DNA of 64,000 bases from Agromyces hippuratus (GTDB lineage: Bacteria > Actinomycetota > Actinomycetes > Actinomycetales > Microbacteriaceae): positions 2,604,001 to 2,668,000 of the forward strand of contig NZ_JACCFI010000001.1 in NCBI RefSeq assembly GCF_013410355.1, given 5' to 3'. This document shows positions 44,615-57,808 of this stretch, one piece after another (the first letter of the stretch is position 1; each line of letters begins with the position of its first letter). Both the position numbers and the translations under genes were made by a program. Under the pieces are notes generated by a model, which saw nothing but the letters and a program-made list of their open reading frames with translations, was not told the origin of the DNA and made no database searches.

Positions 44615-44630
44615 CGTTTCACGTGAAACG
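44615..44630. other. parS site 9 (fills the jag-rsmG gap)
   Basis: CGTTTCACGTGAAACG. It occupies exactly the 16 bases between the jag stop codon and the rsmG start codon, so it must also serve as rsmG leader and ribosome-binding region. Confidence 0.95.
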
Positions 44631-45128
44631 TCAGCCAACGCGGGTGATGACCGTGTGACGATCCGAACCCTCGCCGCGCGACTCCGAGTGGAGACCGCGC
44701 TCGGCGACGAGGTCGTGCACGAGCTTGCGCTCGTACGACGACATGGGGGGCAGGGATGCCTCGGCGGCACCGCCCTCGATGCGCTCGGCCGCGCGCTCGA
44801 CCAGGCCGGCGAGTTCGTCGCGGCGTGCGTCGCGCGAACCGCCGATGTCGAGGATCAGGCGCGAGAACGCACCGGTCTTGGTCTGCACCGCGAGCCGGGT
44901 GAGCTCCTGGAAGGCGCTCACCGTCTCGGGCTTCGCGAGCAGGTTCAGGTTCGCACCTTCGCCTGCGTTGACCGAGACGTATGCGCGGCCGTTGCGCGCG
45001 TCGATGTCGATGTCGCCATCGAGATCCATGATGTCGAGCAGCTCTTCGATGTAGTCGGCGGCGATGTCGCCCTCTTCCTCGAGTTGCGAGGTCGAGCGGT
45101 CAGCGGCGTCGTGCTGTACGTCGGTCAT
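44631..45128 (-). CDS. jag: Jag/KhpB-family RNA-binding protein (KH and R3H)
   Basis: A 165-residue protein with a Jag-type KH domain (about 25-90, DIDARNGRAYVSVNAGEGANLNLL) and a C-terminal R3H domain (about 100-163, SRDARRDELAGLVERAAERI, LPPMSSYERKLVHDLV). Jag (KhpB) binds RNA and affects cell division and elongation in Gram-positives; it lacks the N-terminal Jag_N module. It is translated just after yidC, whose stop lies three bases upstream. Confidence 0.92.
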   Translation of the reverse strand: MTDVQHDAADRSTSQLEEEGDIAADYIEELLDIMDLDGDIDIDARNGRAYVSVNAGEGANLNLLAKPETVSAFQELTRLAVQTKTGAFSRLILDIGGSRDARRDELAGLVERAAERIEGGAAEASLPPMSSYERKLVHDLVAERGLHSESRGEGSDRHTVITRVG

Positions 45129-45131
45129 GGG

Positions 45132-46085
45132 TTACTTCCCCTGCTTCTTCGCGCGAGCCTTGCTCACGGGCTGCTGGCGCTGAGTCTTCTTCGCCTCGGG
45201 CGTTTCGATCTCGGTCTGGGTCTTCTCTTCGACGACGAGCTTGCCCTTGCGGGCGAGGCGCTCCTCGCGTGCCTTCGCAGCTTCACTGCCGGGCGTCGGC
45301 ATGTTGCGGATGACCACGAACTGCTGACCCATGGTCCAGAAGTTCGAGACGAGCCAGTAGAACATGACGCCGATCGGGAAGGCGACACCGGAGAACGCGA
45401 ACACGAGGGGGAGCAGGTAGAGCATGATGCGCTGCTGGCGGAACATCGGGCTCGCCTTGGTCTCGGGCGACATGTTCTTCGAGACGATCTGCAGCTGGGT
45501 GATGAACTGCGACGCGGTCATCAGCACGATCATCGTCGCGGCGATGACCATGACCTGCCAGGGGTACTCGCCGTTCATCGCACCGATGAAGGTGCCCTTC
45601 AGGGGTGCGCCGAGGATCTCCGAGTTCGCGAACGAGTTGGCGAGGTCCTGGGTGAACACGCCGACGCCGGCCTTGTCGTGCTGGGCGTCGTTGAGCACCG
45701 AGAAGAGGCCGAAGAAGATCGGCATCTGCAGCAGCAGCGGCAGGCACGAGGAGAGCGGGTTGGTGCCCGTCTTCTTGTAGAGGTCCATCGTCTCGCGAGA
45801 CATCGCCTCGCGAGAGAACTGGTCCTTCTTGCCCTTGTACTTGTCCTGGATCTTCTTGAGCTGCGGCGCGACCTCGAGCATGCGGCGCTGGCTCTTGATC
45901 TGCTTGACGAAGATCGGGATGAGCGCGGCCCGCACGACGATGACGAGACCGACGATCGACAGCACCCACGTCACACCCGCATCGGGGTTGAGCCCGAAGA
46001 ACGTCCACATCGAGTGGAACGCGACGAGGATCAGCTCGATGACCCATTTGATGGGCCAGAGGATCAGGCTGAAAATATCAGGCAT
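45132..46085 (-). CDS. yidC: Membrane protein insertase YidC
   Basis: A 317-residue Oxa1/YidC insertase with about five membrane helices in 1-265. IFVKQIKSQRRMLEVAPQLKKIQDKYKGKKDQ (written here in part) is the cytoplasmic hairpin, NPLSSCLPLLLQMPIFFGLF the conserved second region. It has no large periplasmic domain, as normal for Gram-positives. The C-terminal 55 residues are charged and Lys-rich, able to touch ribosomes. Inserts small membrane proteins alone or with SecYEG. Confidence 0.96.
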   Translation of the reverse strand: MPDIFSLILWPIKWVIELILVAFHSMWTFFGLNPDAGVTWVLSIVGLVIVVRAALIPIFVKQIKSQRRMLEVAPQLKKIQDKYKGKKDQFSREAMSRETMDLYKKTGTNPLSSCLPLLLQMPIFFGLFSVLNDAQHDKAGVGVFTQDLANSFANSEILGAPLKGTFIGAMNGEYPWQVMVIAATMIVLMTASQFITQLQIVSKNMSPETKASPMFRQQRIMLYLLPLVFAFSGVAFPIGVMFYWLVSNFWTMGQQFVVIRNMPTPGSEAAKAREERLARKGKLVVEEKTQTEIETPEAKKTQRQQPVSKARAKKQGK

Positions 46086-46093
46086 TGAGTGGG

Positions 46094-46585
46094 TCAGTCC
46101 TTTCGGAACACGGTGGAGGAGGAAAGCGCGAGGGCCGCGTCAGCGCGGCGGGGCTCGGGAGCCGAGGCGGCCGCTGCACGCGAGTCGACGTCAGCGTCGA
46201 CGGGTGCACCGTGGCCGGCGGAACCGGGGGCGTGATCATGGGCGTGGCCGGTCGCACCGAGTTCAGCGGATGCCGCGGCATCCGACCAACCGGCGGGGAT
46301 GACCCACCCGAACCGGGTGATGCGATACCGGGAGTGCTTCGCGGCGCGGACGTCGTCGATGCCGCCGGCCGACCAGGGGTTGCACCGGAGGATGCGCCAT
46401 GCGGTGAGTGCCGAGCCGACGATGAGGCCTCGTTGCTGCACCGAGCCCAGGCCGTAGGCCGAGCATGACGGGTAGTACCGGCAGACGTCGCCGTACAACG
46501 GGGAAATCGCGGCCCGATAGCCGCGAATGAGGAGGACCCCGGCGTTGCGGGGGATGAGCGCAGCGAACAGGACGGCGTTCTTCAC
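46094..46585 (-). CDS. yidD: Membrane protein insertion efficiency factor YidD, with extended tail
   Basis: A 163-residue YidD. The core domain (about 8-85: LLIRGYRAAISPLYGDVCRYYPSCSAYG, TAWRILRCNPWSAGGIDDV) contains the Cys pairs of the family. Most YidD proteins stop near 75-100 residues; this one adds about 70 residues rich in Ala, His, Asp and Gly, perhaps metal-binding or simply disordered. GTG 46585 follows GAAGGG and lies one base past the rnpA stop. Confidence 0.92.
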   Translation of the reverse strand: MKNAVLFAALIPRNAGVLLIRGYRAAISPLYGDVCRYYPSCSAYGLGSVQQRGLIVGSALTAWRILRCNPWSAGGIDDVRAAKHSRYRITRFGWVIPAGWSDAAASAELGATGHAHDHAPGSAGHGAPVDADVDSRAAAASAPEPRRADAALALSSSTVFRKD

Positions 46586-46586
46586 G

Positions 46587-46958
46587 CTATTCGCCCTTCT
46601 CCTGCGCGGCGGCGGCCGGCACACGTGCGCGGCGACGTTGGAGGGCGCCGAGCACCTCGGCGCGGATCTCGTTCCAGTCGGCGAGGGACGCCGAAGGCAG
46701 TGCTCGCACGACGACGTCGACATCGGAGATGCCGTCGCCGAGTGCCTCGTGGCAGACGGCCTTCAGCCGGCGACGCACGAGATTGCGGCGGACTGCGCCG
46801 CCGACCTTCTTCGAGACGATGAAGCCGAAGCGTGCGTCGGTGCCCGACTCCCGTGAGCGCACATAGCTCACGGTGTGGGCACCGGCGACCTTCGCACCTC
46901 GGCGCACGATGACTCGATAGTCGTCGGCGCTCGTGATGCGATTGGCTTTGGCGAGCAC
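46587..46958 (-). CDS. rnpA: Ribonuclease P protein component
   Basis: A 123-residue RnpA that aids the RNase P RNA in trimming tRNA 5' ends. The signature ARFGFIVSKKVGGAVRRNLVRRRLKAVCHE (shown in part) is at about 50-80: the RNR motif is RRNLVRRRLK. GTG 46958 is the start; longer readings run into rpmH in another frame. It is 7 bases after the rpmH stop, the universal arrangement. Confidence 0.95.
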   Translation of the reverse strand: MLAKANRITSADDYRVIVRRGAKVAGAHTVSYVRSRESGTDARFGFIVSKKVGGAVRRNLVRRRLKAVCHEALGDGISDVDVVVRALPSASLADWNEIRAEVLGALQRRRARVPAAAAQEKGE

Positions 46959-46965
46959 CGAAGAA

Positions 46966-47103
46966 CTACGCGGAGAGCTCGGTGCGACCCTTGCTGCGGC
47001 GTGCCGACAGGATGGCACGGCCGGCGCGGGTACGCATGCGAAGGCGGAAGCCGTGCTTCTTGGCGCGACGACGGTTGTTCGGCTGGAAAGTACGCTTGCT
47101 CAT
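46966..47103 (-). CDS. rpmH: 50S ribosomal protein L34
   Basis: A 45-residue L34, MSKRTFQPNNRRRAKKHGFR followed by the conserved RMRTRAGRAILSARRSKGR. It binds 23S rRNA. GGAGAAGAAG precedes ATG 47103. The in-frame upstream ATG would add about 42 residues that no L34 has. Confidence 0.97.
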   Translation of the reverse strand: MSKRTFQPNNRRRAKKHGFRLRMRTRAGRAILSARRSKGRTELSA

Positions 47104-47200
47104 TCTTCTTCTCCGGCGTTCGGATCTCCTCGCCGAAATTCGCTGGTTGCGTGGTGGCGGGAAAACTGGGTGCCCTTGACGGGCTGGGGTCAACTGATTA

Positions 47201-47229
47201 AAACTACGGCCTCGAGGGCTCGGGGTCAA
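47201..47229 (-). promoter_or_regulatory. Promoter of rpmH-rnpA
   Basis: On the minus strand TTGACC (47224-47229) and TAGTTT (47201-47206) are separated by exactly 17 bases, giving a leader of about 90 bases before rpmH. Confidence 0.65.
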
Positions 47230-47532
47230 ACCGAACCGAGATCGATACGGCCGCAGTTCAAAAGAGACAGTATCGCTCGAACCTCAGGATCGCCTGTGGA
47301 ACGACACGCCCGCGCTGTCGAATCCCTCAATCGGCATTTGTCGGGAGCGGCTTCCTCGGATAGCGTTTGACACCAGTTATCCCCAGCTTGGTGCGCGGAT
47401 TCTCGGGCTTCTTCCGAAATCTCTTCACAGGCCGTGGACAACGCAGAGAACATGCGCCTCGCGCCGCTTGCTCCGTCGATCGGGGGATCGATGAGCGGCC
47501 AGACGATGGCTACCGAATGAATGCGGGGAACG
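47230..47532. promoter_or_regulatory. dnaA upstream region
   Basis: Between the divergent rpmH and dnaA promoters. A -35-like TTGACA at 47367-47372 points toward dnaA and is abutted by a near-DnaA box TTATCCCCA (47377-47385); other near boxes (GTGGACAA at about 47433, CTGTGGAAC at about 47294) suggest DnaA autoregulation. No gene is seen. Confidence 0.55.
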
Positions 47533-48954
47533 ATGACAGAACAGCCCATCACGGATACGTGGGCGACGATCCTCGATCGGCTGTCAGACGACGACGCGAT
47601 CACCCCGATGCTCCAGGGATTCCTGAACCTGGTCGAGCCCAAGGGCATCGCGGCGGGCACCTTCTATCTGGAGGTGCCGAACGACTTCACCGCGAGCATG
47701 CTCAACCAGCGCATGCGGGTCTCGCTGCTCTCGGCGATGAGCGTGGTCGAGGCGCCCTCGCCGGTGACCTCCTTCTATGTCGTCGTCAATCCCGAGCTCG
47801 AGGAGACGAGGGCCCCCGAGCCGCTCTCGCCGTTCGTCGACGAGGCGATCGATCCGGTCGAGTTGCCCGCGTCGCCGCAGTCGGTCTTCGAGAACACGAA
47901 CCCCGTCGCGTCGCGCGACACGAGACTGAACCCGAAGTACGCGTTCGAGAGCTTCGTCATCGGCCAGTCGAACCGGTTCGCCCACGCTGCAGCGGTCGCG
48001 GTCGCGGAGGCGCCGGCGAAGGCCTACAACCCGCTCTTCATCTACGGCGACTCGGGGCTCGGCAAGACCCACCTCCTGCACGCCATCGGTCACTACGCGA
48101 TGAGCCTGTACCCCGGCATCCGCGTGCGGTACGTGAGTTCCGAGGAGTTCACGAACGACTTCATCAACTCGATCGCCAACAACCGCGGTTCCCTCTTCCA
48201 GCAGCGTTACCGCAACATCGACATCCTGCTGATCGACGACATCCAGTTCCTGCAGGGCAAGGCGGAGACGCAGGAGGCGTTCTTCCACACCTTCAACACG
48301 CTGCACGACCACAACAAGCAGGTCGTGATCACGAGCGATGTGCCGCCGAAGCACCTGACGGGCTTCGAGGACCGCATGCGCAGCCGCTTCGAGTGGGGCC
48401 TCATCACCGACGTGCAGGCGCCCGACCTCGAGACGCGCATCGCGATTCTCCGCAAGAAGGCGCAGTCGGAGCGGCTGCAGGTGCCCGACGACATCCTCGA
48501 GTACATGGCGTCGAAGGTGTCGAGCAACATTCGCGAGCTCGAGGGCACGCTCATCCGCGTCACCGCGTTCGCGAGCCTCAACCGCACTCCGGTCGACATG
48601 CCGCTCGTGCAGACGGTGTTGAAAGACCTCATCACGGATGACTCGGACAACGTCGTCTCGCCGGTCGACATCATCACGGCGACCGCCGACTACTTCAAGC
48701 TGACGGTCGACGACCTCTACGGTTCGAGCCGATCCCAGGCCGTCGCCACCGCGCGTCAGATCGCGATGTACCTCTGCCGCGAGCTCACGAGCCTGTCGCT
48801 GCCGAAGATCGGTCAGCTGTTCGGCAACCGCGATCACACGACGGTGATGTACGCGAACAAGAAGATCTCGGAGCTCATGAAGGAGCGGCGCTCCATCTAC
48901 AACCAGGTCACCGAGCTCACCGCGCGCATCAAGCAGGTCAGCCGCTACCGCTGA
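47533..48954 (+). CDS. dnaA: Chromosomal replication initiator DnaA
   Basis: A 473-residue AAA+ initiator. Domain I is at about 1-85, a short domain II linker at about 86-130, domain III has Walker A GDSGLGKTH (about 172-180), Walker B LLIDDIQFL and the sensor-2 region, and domain IV (about 365-473) ends in the DnaA-box-binding signature with GNRDHTTVMYA. Domain II is short for an actinobacterium (Streptomyces has a very long one). ATG 47533 was picked; ATG 47521 in frame is possible, as the GGGGA there is rather close to 47533. Confidence 0.97.
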   Translation: MTEQPITDTWATILDRLSDDDAITPMLQGFLNLVEPKGIAAGTFYLEVPNDFTASMLNQRMRVSLLSAMSVVEAPSPVTSFYVVVNPELEETRAPEPLSPFVDEAIDPVELPASPQSVFENTNPVASRDTRLNPKYAFESFVIGQSNRFAHAAAVAVAEAPAKAYNPLFIYGDSGLGKTHLLHAIGHYAMSLYPGIRVRYVSSEEFTNDFINSIANNRGSLFQQRYRNIDILLIDDIQFLQGKAETQEAFFHTFNTLHDHNKQVVITSDVPPKHLTGFEDRMRSRFEWGLITDVQAPDLETRIAILRKKAQSERLQVPDDILEYMASKVSSNIRELEGTLIRVTAFASLNRTPVDMPLVQTVLKDLITDDSDNVVSPVDIITATADYFKLTVDDLYGSSRSQAVATARQIAMYLCRELTSLSLPKIGQLFGNRDHTTVMYANKKISELMKERRSIYNQVTELTARIKQVSRYR

Positions 48955-48970
48955 GGCCGGCCGCATGCTC

Positions 48971-49018
48971 GGTTCCGACCGGCTCGGGTTTCGACAGGCT
49001 CAGGTTTCGACAGGCTCA
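48971..49018. repeat. Three 16-bp tandem repeats just downstream of dnaA
   Basis: GGTTTCGACAGGCTCA at 48987 and 49003 is preceded by the degenerate copy GGTTCCGACCGGCTCG at 48971. The word is a common intergenic repeat in Microbacteriaceae as I recall them, here inside the origin region. Confidence 0.85.
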
Positions 49019-49477
49019 ACCGGAACAGGGGTGTTCGGCGCGCTCGAAAACGACCCGGAACGAGGTCTGCAGGCCCTCTGCAGGCCTCTGACGCCCGATT
49101 CCCACAGTTGTGGAGAACCTGTGGATTGTTAACGAGCAACCGCCCAGCGCCTGTTGAGACAGGGTGCTCGCCTGTGCAGAACGGTGTCATGCGTTCGGCA
49201 TCGGAGCGAGGCATCCGCTCACGAACCCACACACTGTGCACAGATCGGATGCCTCCGGATCGGCACGGTTCCGCGGGTCTCCGAACACCATCCACAGTTT
49301 CCACAGCGGTTAACACTGTTAAGAGTTAAGGGTTTAAGTGGGGATTCCCACAACCTTGTGAATCGGCGCGCCTCGAGCGGCGGTCTCCGCGAACGGTTCG
49401 TGATCGATTCGCCCTCGTCTGAGGGAACTGTGCGGATAGCATGGGAGCCACCCAGCGACATCCACGACGGGAGTACC
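49019..49477. promoter_or_regulatory. Putative origin of replication (oriC)
   Basis: The gene-free dnaA-dnaN gap is the usual actinobacterial oriC. DnaA-box-like words: TGTGGAGAA (49109-49117), TGTGGATTG (49120-49128), CCATCCACA (49288-49296), TTTCCACA (49298-49305) and CCCACAGTT (about 49101). AT-rich stretches TTAACGAG (49129 on) and the run near 49310-49338 (TTAACACTGTTAAGAGTTAA) are candidates for melting. A possible dnaN promoter (GATAGCAT) lies near 49434-49442. Confidence 0.8.
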
Positions 49478-50626
49478 GTGAAGTTCCAGGTCAACCGCGA
49501 CGTCTTCAGTGAGGCCGTTTCCTTCGCCGTCAAACTGCTGCCTCAGCGCACCACGCTGCCGATCCTCTCGGGCGTGTTGATCCAGGCGAACGACGACGGC
49601 CTCGTGCTCTCCTCGTTCGACTACGAGGTCTCCTCGCAGACCGAGATCCAGGCCGACGTCGAGGAGCCCGGCACCGTGCTCGTCTCGGGCCGACTCCTCG
49701 CCGAGATCGCCGGCCGCCTGCCGAACGCTCCCGTGCGCGTGTCGACCGAAGAGAGCCGCATCTCGGTGAGCTGCGGCTCGGCGAGCTTCACCCTGCTGTC
49801 CATGCCGGTCGAGGAGTACCCCTCCATTCCCGAGATCGGCGAGCAGTCGGGCGTCGTGCCCGCTGAGGAGTTCGCCGCGGCCGTCGCACAGGTCGCCGTC
49901 GCCGCTTCGCGCGACGACGTGACTCCGGTCATCACCGGCGTGCAGCTCGAGGTGCGCGAGAACAACCTCAGCCTGGTCGCCACCGACCGCTACCGTGTCG
50001 CCGTGCGCGAACTCGACTGGGACGGCGGGGGAGTCGCGAGCGAGGAGTCCGTCACGGCACTCGTGCCGGCGCGCACCCTGCAGGAAGTGGGCAAGACCTT
50101 CGGCCACTCGGGCACGATCTCGGTCTCGATCACGAGCCGCGACGACCGCGAGCTCATCGCGTTCAGCGCCGAGAAGAAGACGGTGACGTCGCTCCTCATC
50201 AAGGGCAACTTCCCGCCCGTGCGCCGACTCTTTCCCGAGACGGTCGACAACTACGCGGTGGTCAACACGGCAGAGCTCATCGAGGCGACCCGTCGTGTCG
50301 CCCTGGTGCTCGAGCGCGAGGCGGCGCTCCGCTACAGCTTCACCGCCGACGGCCTGACCCTCGAGGCGATCGGCAGCGAGCAGGCCCAGGCATCCGAGTC
50401 GATCGACGCGATCCTCACGGGCGACGACACGGTCGTCTCGCTGAAGCCGCAGTTCCTGCTCGACGGTCTCGGTGCCGTGCATTCGGAATTCGTGCGCGTC
50501 TCGTTCACGAAGACCGAGAACCCCAACAAGCCGGGCCCTGTGCTCATCACGAGCCAGTCCTCGCGCGAGCAGGCCGGCGCCGACAGCTACCGCTACCTGC
50601 TGCAGCCGAACCTGCTGCTGCGCTAG
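49478..50626 (+). CDS. dnaN: DNA polymerase III sliding clamp (beta subunit)
   Basis: A 382-residue clamp of three repeated domains (about 1-125, 126-255 and 256-382). VKFQVNRDVFSEAVSFAVKLLPQRTTLPIL is the typical start, and ATDRYRVAVREL and the C-terminal SYRYLLQPNLLLR (usual end of the family) are present. It encircles DNA and tethers polymerases. GTG 49478 with GGGAG upstream; the reading frame is open further left but not protein-like. Confidence 0.97.
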   Translation: MKFQVNRDVFSEAVSFAVKLLPQRTTLPILSGVLIQANDDGLVLSSFDYEVSSQTEIQADVEEPGTVLVSGRLLAEIAGRLPNAPVRVSTEESRISVSCGSASFTLLSMPVEEYPSIPEIGEQSGVVPAEEFAAAVAQVAVAASRDDVTPVITGVQLEVRENNLSLVATDRYRVAVRELDWDGGGVASEESVTALVPARTLQEVGKTFGHSGTISVSITSRDDRELIAFSAEKKTVTSLLIKGNFPPVRRLFPETVDNYAVVNTAELIEATRRVALVLEREAALRYSFTADGLTLEAIGSEQAQASESIDAILTGDDTVVSLKPQFLLDGLGAVHSEFVRVSFTKTENPNKPGPVLITSQSSREQAGADSYRYLLQPNLLLR

Positions 50627-50735
50627 TCCGTCGTCACGGGCCGGGCCCGTCGTCGGCGGTGCGGGGTAGCGTGGTCAATTGCGAATCCGTCGGTTCCGGG
50701 GCATCCGGATGCCCCGCTGCTGAAGGGAGCCCAGC

Positions 50736-52007
50736 GTGCATGTCGCCCGGCTCTCGCTGACCGACTACCGCAACTACGCGCGTGCCGAGCTCGAACTCGG
50801 CCCCGGTGCGACCGTGCTGGTCGGGCGCAACGGCCAGGGCAAGACCAACCTCGTCGAGGCGATCGGCTACCTCGCCACGCTCGGGTCGCACCGGGTCTCG
50901 GGCGATCAGGCGCTCATCAGGGCGGGCGCCGATGCCGCGATCGTGCGGGCACTGCTCTCGCACGGCGATCGCGAGCTGCTCGTCGAGCTGCAACTCAATC
51001 GCCAGGGCGCCAATCGCGCTCAGCTCAACCGCTCGCCCGTGAAGACCCGTGAGCTGCCGCGGTATGCGCACAGCGTGCTCTTCGCGCCCGAAGATCTCGC
51101 GATCGTGCGTGGCGAGCCCTCGGTGCGCCGACGCATGCTCGACGAACTGCTCATCCAGCGCACCCCGAGACTCTCCGGCGTCATGGCCGACTATGAGCGA
51201 GTGCTCAAGCAGCGCAACTCGCTGCTGAAGAGCGCGCGAGCGCGCGGCCTCGCGGTCGACAAGCTGACCACGCTCGATATCTGGGACGAACGCCTCGTCG
51301 TGCTCGGATCCGAGCTCATCGATCAGCGTCTCGCGCTCGTCGACGAGCTCCGCGAGCCCCTGGCCGCGGCGTACCGCGCCATCGTCGACGCCGATCACGG
51401 GCCGGGCATGACTCCGCTGCTCTCGATCGACGGTGCCGACCCCGATGCCGACGTCGAGCAGGCGGTCGGCTCGACCGCGTCGACGGTCGGCACCCGCGAT
51501 CGCTTCGCCGAAGCACTGCGCGTGCTCCGCCCGAAGGAGCTCGAGCGGGGCGTCACCCTCGTCGGCCCGCACCGCGACGACGTGGTGCTCCTTCTCAACG
51601 GGCTGCCGGCCAAGGGCTACGCGAGCCACGGCGAATCCTGGTCGTTCGCGCTCGCGCTTCGCCTCGCCTCGGCAGAACTCCTGCGGCGCGACTCGATGAC
51701 CGGCGACCCCGTGCTCGTGCTCGACGACGTGTTCGCCGAGCTCGATCGGCTGCGGCGCGAGCGACTGGCCCACGCGATCGCGGGCTTCGAGCAGGTGCTC
51801 GTGACGGCCGCGGTGCTCGAAGACGTGCCGGCCCCGCTCACCGCCCGCATCGTGCACATCGCCGCCGGCCGCATCGTCGACGGCGAGGGCGAGCTCGCAG
51901 CATCAGCGTCGCCGATCGAGGTCGAGACAGAAGCTGCAGGCGAGGTCGAAGCTGCAGCCGAGGCCCAGCCCGAACCCGAGACGAAGACCGAGGCCGCCGA
52001 TGTCTGA
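50736..52007 (+). CDS. recF: DNA replication and repair protein RecF
   Basis: A 423-residue SMC-like ATPase: Walker A GRNGQGKTNLVEAI at about 29-42, the ABC-type signature region (SFALALRLASAEL) at about 307-319, and Walker B VLVLDDVFAELD near 328. It loads RecA at gaps and helps restart forks. An acidic Glu/Ala tail (about 385-423) extends past the normal end. GTG 50736. There is no gnd gene between dnaN and recF, unlike in several other actinobacteria. It overlaps the next gene by 8 bases. Confidence 0.95.
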   Translation: MHVARLSLTDYRNYARAELELGPGATVLVGRNGQGKTNLVEAIGYLATLGSHRVSGDQALIRAGADAAIVRALLSHGDRELLVELQLNRQGANRAQLNRSPVKTRELPRYAHSVLFAPEDLAIVRGEPSVRRRMLDELLIQRTPRLSGVMADYERVLKQRNSLLKSARARGLAVDKLTTLDIWDERLVVLGSELIDQRLALVDELREPLAAAYRAIVDADHGPGMTPLLSIDGADPDADVEQAVGSTASTVGTRDRFAEALRVLRPKELERGVTLVGPHRDDVVLLLNGLPAKGYASHGESWSFALALRLASAELLRRDSMTGDPVLVLDDVFAELDRLRRERLAHAIAGFEQVLVTAAVLEDVPAPLTARIVHIAAGRIVDGEGELAASASPIEVETEAAGEVEAAAEAQPEPETKTEAADV

Positions 52008-52482
52008 GGCCTCCCGCGTCTACCAGCACTTCCGTGAGATCTTCGGCGGCGAGCCACGCACGCGCACCGGGCGTCCGGGCAGGGTCCGCACTCGCGAGGC
52101 GTCCGGCAGCGAGCCGTTCAGTCCCGGTCGCGACCCGAAGCCGCTCGGCGACACCATCGACTCCCTCAGCGCGCAGCTCGGCTGGAGCGGTCCGCTGTCT
52201 CAGCACGACGTGCTCGCGTCGTGGGCCGAGATCGCCGGTGAGGAGACCGCGCGGCACACCGAACCCATCGCGATCGAGGGCGGCGTGCTCCAGGTGCGCT
52301 GCGAGTCGACCGCATGGGCCACGCAGCTCCGCATGATGCGCACCCAACTCGTCACCGAGATCACGACGAGATTCCCCGGAGCCGGCGTCGACACGATCCG
52401 CTTTCAGGGGCCGGATGCCCCCACCTGGAAAAAGGGTCCCAGATCGGTTCCAGGGCGTGGTCCGCGCGATACCTACGGCTAG
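52000..52482 (+). CDS. dciA: DciA family protein (DUF721), predicted helicase loader
   Basis: A 160-residue protein whose middle (about 65-145) is the DUF721/DciA KH-like domain: WAEIAGEETARHTEPIAIEG, GVLQVRCESTAWATQLRM. DciA proteins assist DnaB loading in bacteria without DnaC or DnaI, and none of those is encoded here. The location between recF and gyrB is conserved in actinobacteria. The N-terminal 60 residues are basic and flexible. Starts 8 bases inside the recF end. Confidence 0.9.
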   Translation: MSEASRVYQHFREIFGGEPRTRTGRPGRVRTREASGSEPFSPGRDPKPLGDTIDSLSAQLGWSGPLSQHDVLASWAEIAGEETARHTEPIAIEGGVLQVRCESTAWATQLRMMRTQLVTEITTRFPGAGVDTIRFQGPDAPTWKKGPRSVPGRGPRDTYG

Positions 52483-52605
52483 GCAGGCAAATTCGGTCAC
52501 TGGGAACCTGAAATCGCCCCAGAACGGCGCTTCGAGGCTTGCGTCGACCCTCGATTTGATAGGATCGAGAGTCGCCAGAATGACGGTCAGGAGCCCGATT
52601 CACAC

Positions 52606-57211
<4,606 letters not shown>

Positions 57212-57217
57212 CCCTAC

Positions 57218-57622
57218 ATGAGTAGCGTCGCCGAGAAGTTGGCCCGCAAGTCCAACCGGAAGACCCCTGCCAAGCAGGTGCGCCTTCGCCTGGTCTACAT
57301 CGACTTCTGGTCGGCGGTGAAGCTGTCGTTCCTCGTCGCGGTCTGCCTCGCGGTCGTCAGCATCGTCGCCACCTTCCTCATCTACACAGTGCTGAACTCG
57401 ACCGGCATCTTCGGCAAGATCAACGAGCTCGTGCAGGATGTCGCGGGCACCGGGGGCGACCTCACGTCGATCCTGTCCCTCGGCAACGTCATGGGATTCG
57501 CGGTCGTCGCGGCGCTCCTGAACCTCGTGGTCACGACGGCGCTCGGCGCCATCATCGCCGTGCTCTACAACCTGAGCGTCAAGATCACGGGCGGCATCCT
57601 CGTCGGATTCACCAACAACTGA
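57218..57622 (+). CDS. DUF3566 membrane protein
   Basis: A 134-residue protein with a basic N-terminus (1-25) and two membrane helices (about 33-60 and 93-120) separated by an outside loop. VRLRLVYIDFWSAVKLSFL and NLSVKITGGILVGF are typical of DUF3566, which follows gyrA in nearly all actinobacteria. Function unknown; the mycobacterial equivalent has been linked to the cell-wall and division region. Six bases after the gyrA stop. Confidence 0.9.
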   Translation: MSSVAEKLARKSNRKTPAKQVRLRLVYIDFWSAVKLSFLVAVCLAVVSIVATFLIYTVLNSTGIFGKINELVQDVAGTGGDLTSILSLGNVMGFAVVAALLNLVVTTALGAIIAVLYNLSVKITGGILVGFTNN

Positions 57623-57687
57623 TGCCGCCCTCGGCCCGATTCGGAGATTTCCACCGCGTCCGGTAGTCTTTCCTCTGGCCGAAATTC

Positions 57688-57761
57688 GGGGATATAGCTC
57701 AGGCGGTTAGAGCGCTTCGCTGATAACGAAGAGGTCCGAGGTTCAAGTCCTCGTATCCCCA
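57688..57761 (+). tRNA. tRNA-Ile (GAT)
   Basis: 74 nt with full cloverleaf: acceptor GGGGATA/TATCCCC, anticodon stem CTTCG/CGAAG with loop CTGATAA (anticodon GAT), T-arm CGAGG-TTCAAGT-CCTCG. CCA is not encoded. A TAGTCT -10 box lies at 57664-57669. Confidence 0.97.
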
Positions 57762-57808
57762 CTGTGAACAATTCAATATGAACGAAACGGATGCCTCGGC
57801 ATTCGCTC

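Noticed and set aside
50627..50735. Expected gnd gene between dnaN and recF
   Set aside because: Several actinobacteria carry gnd here, but only 109 non-coding bases are present.
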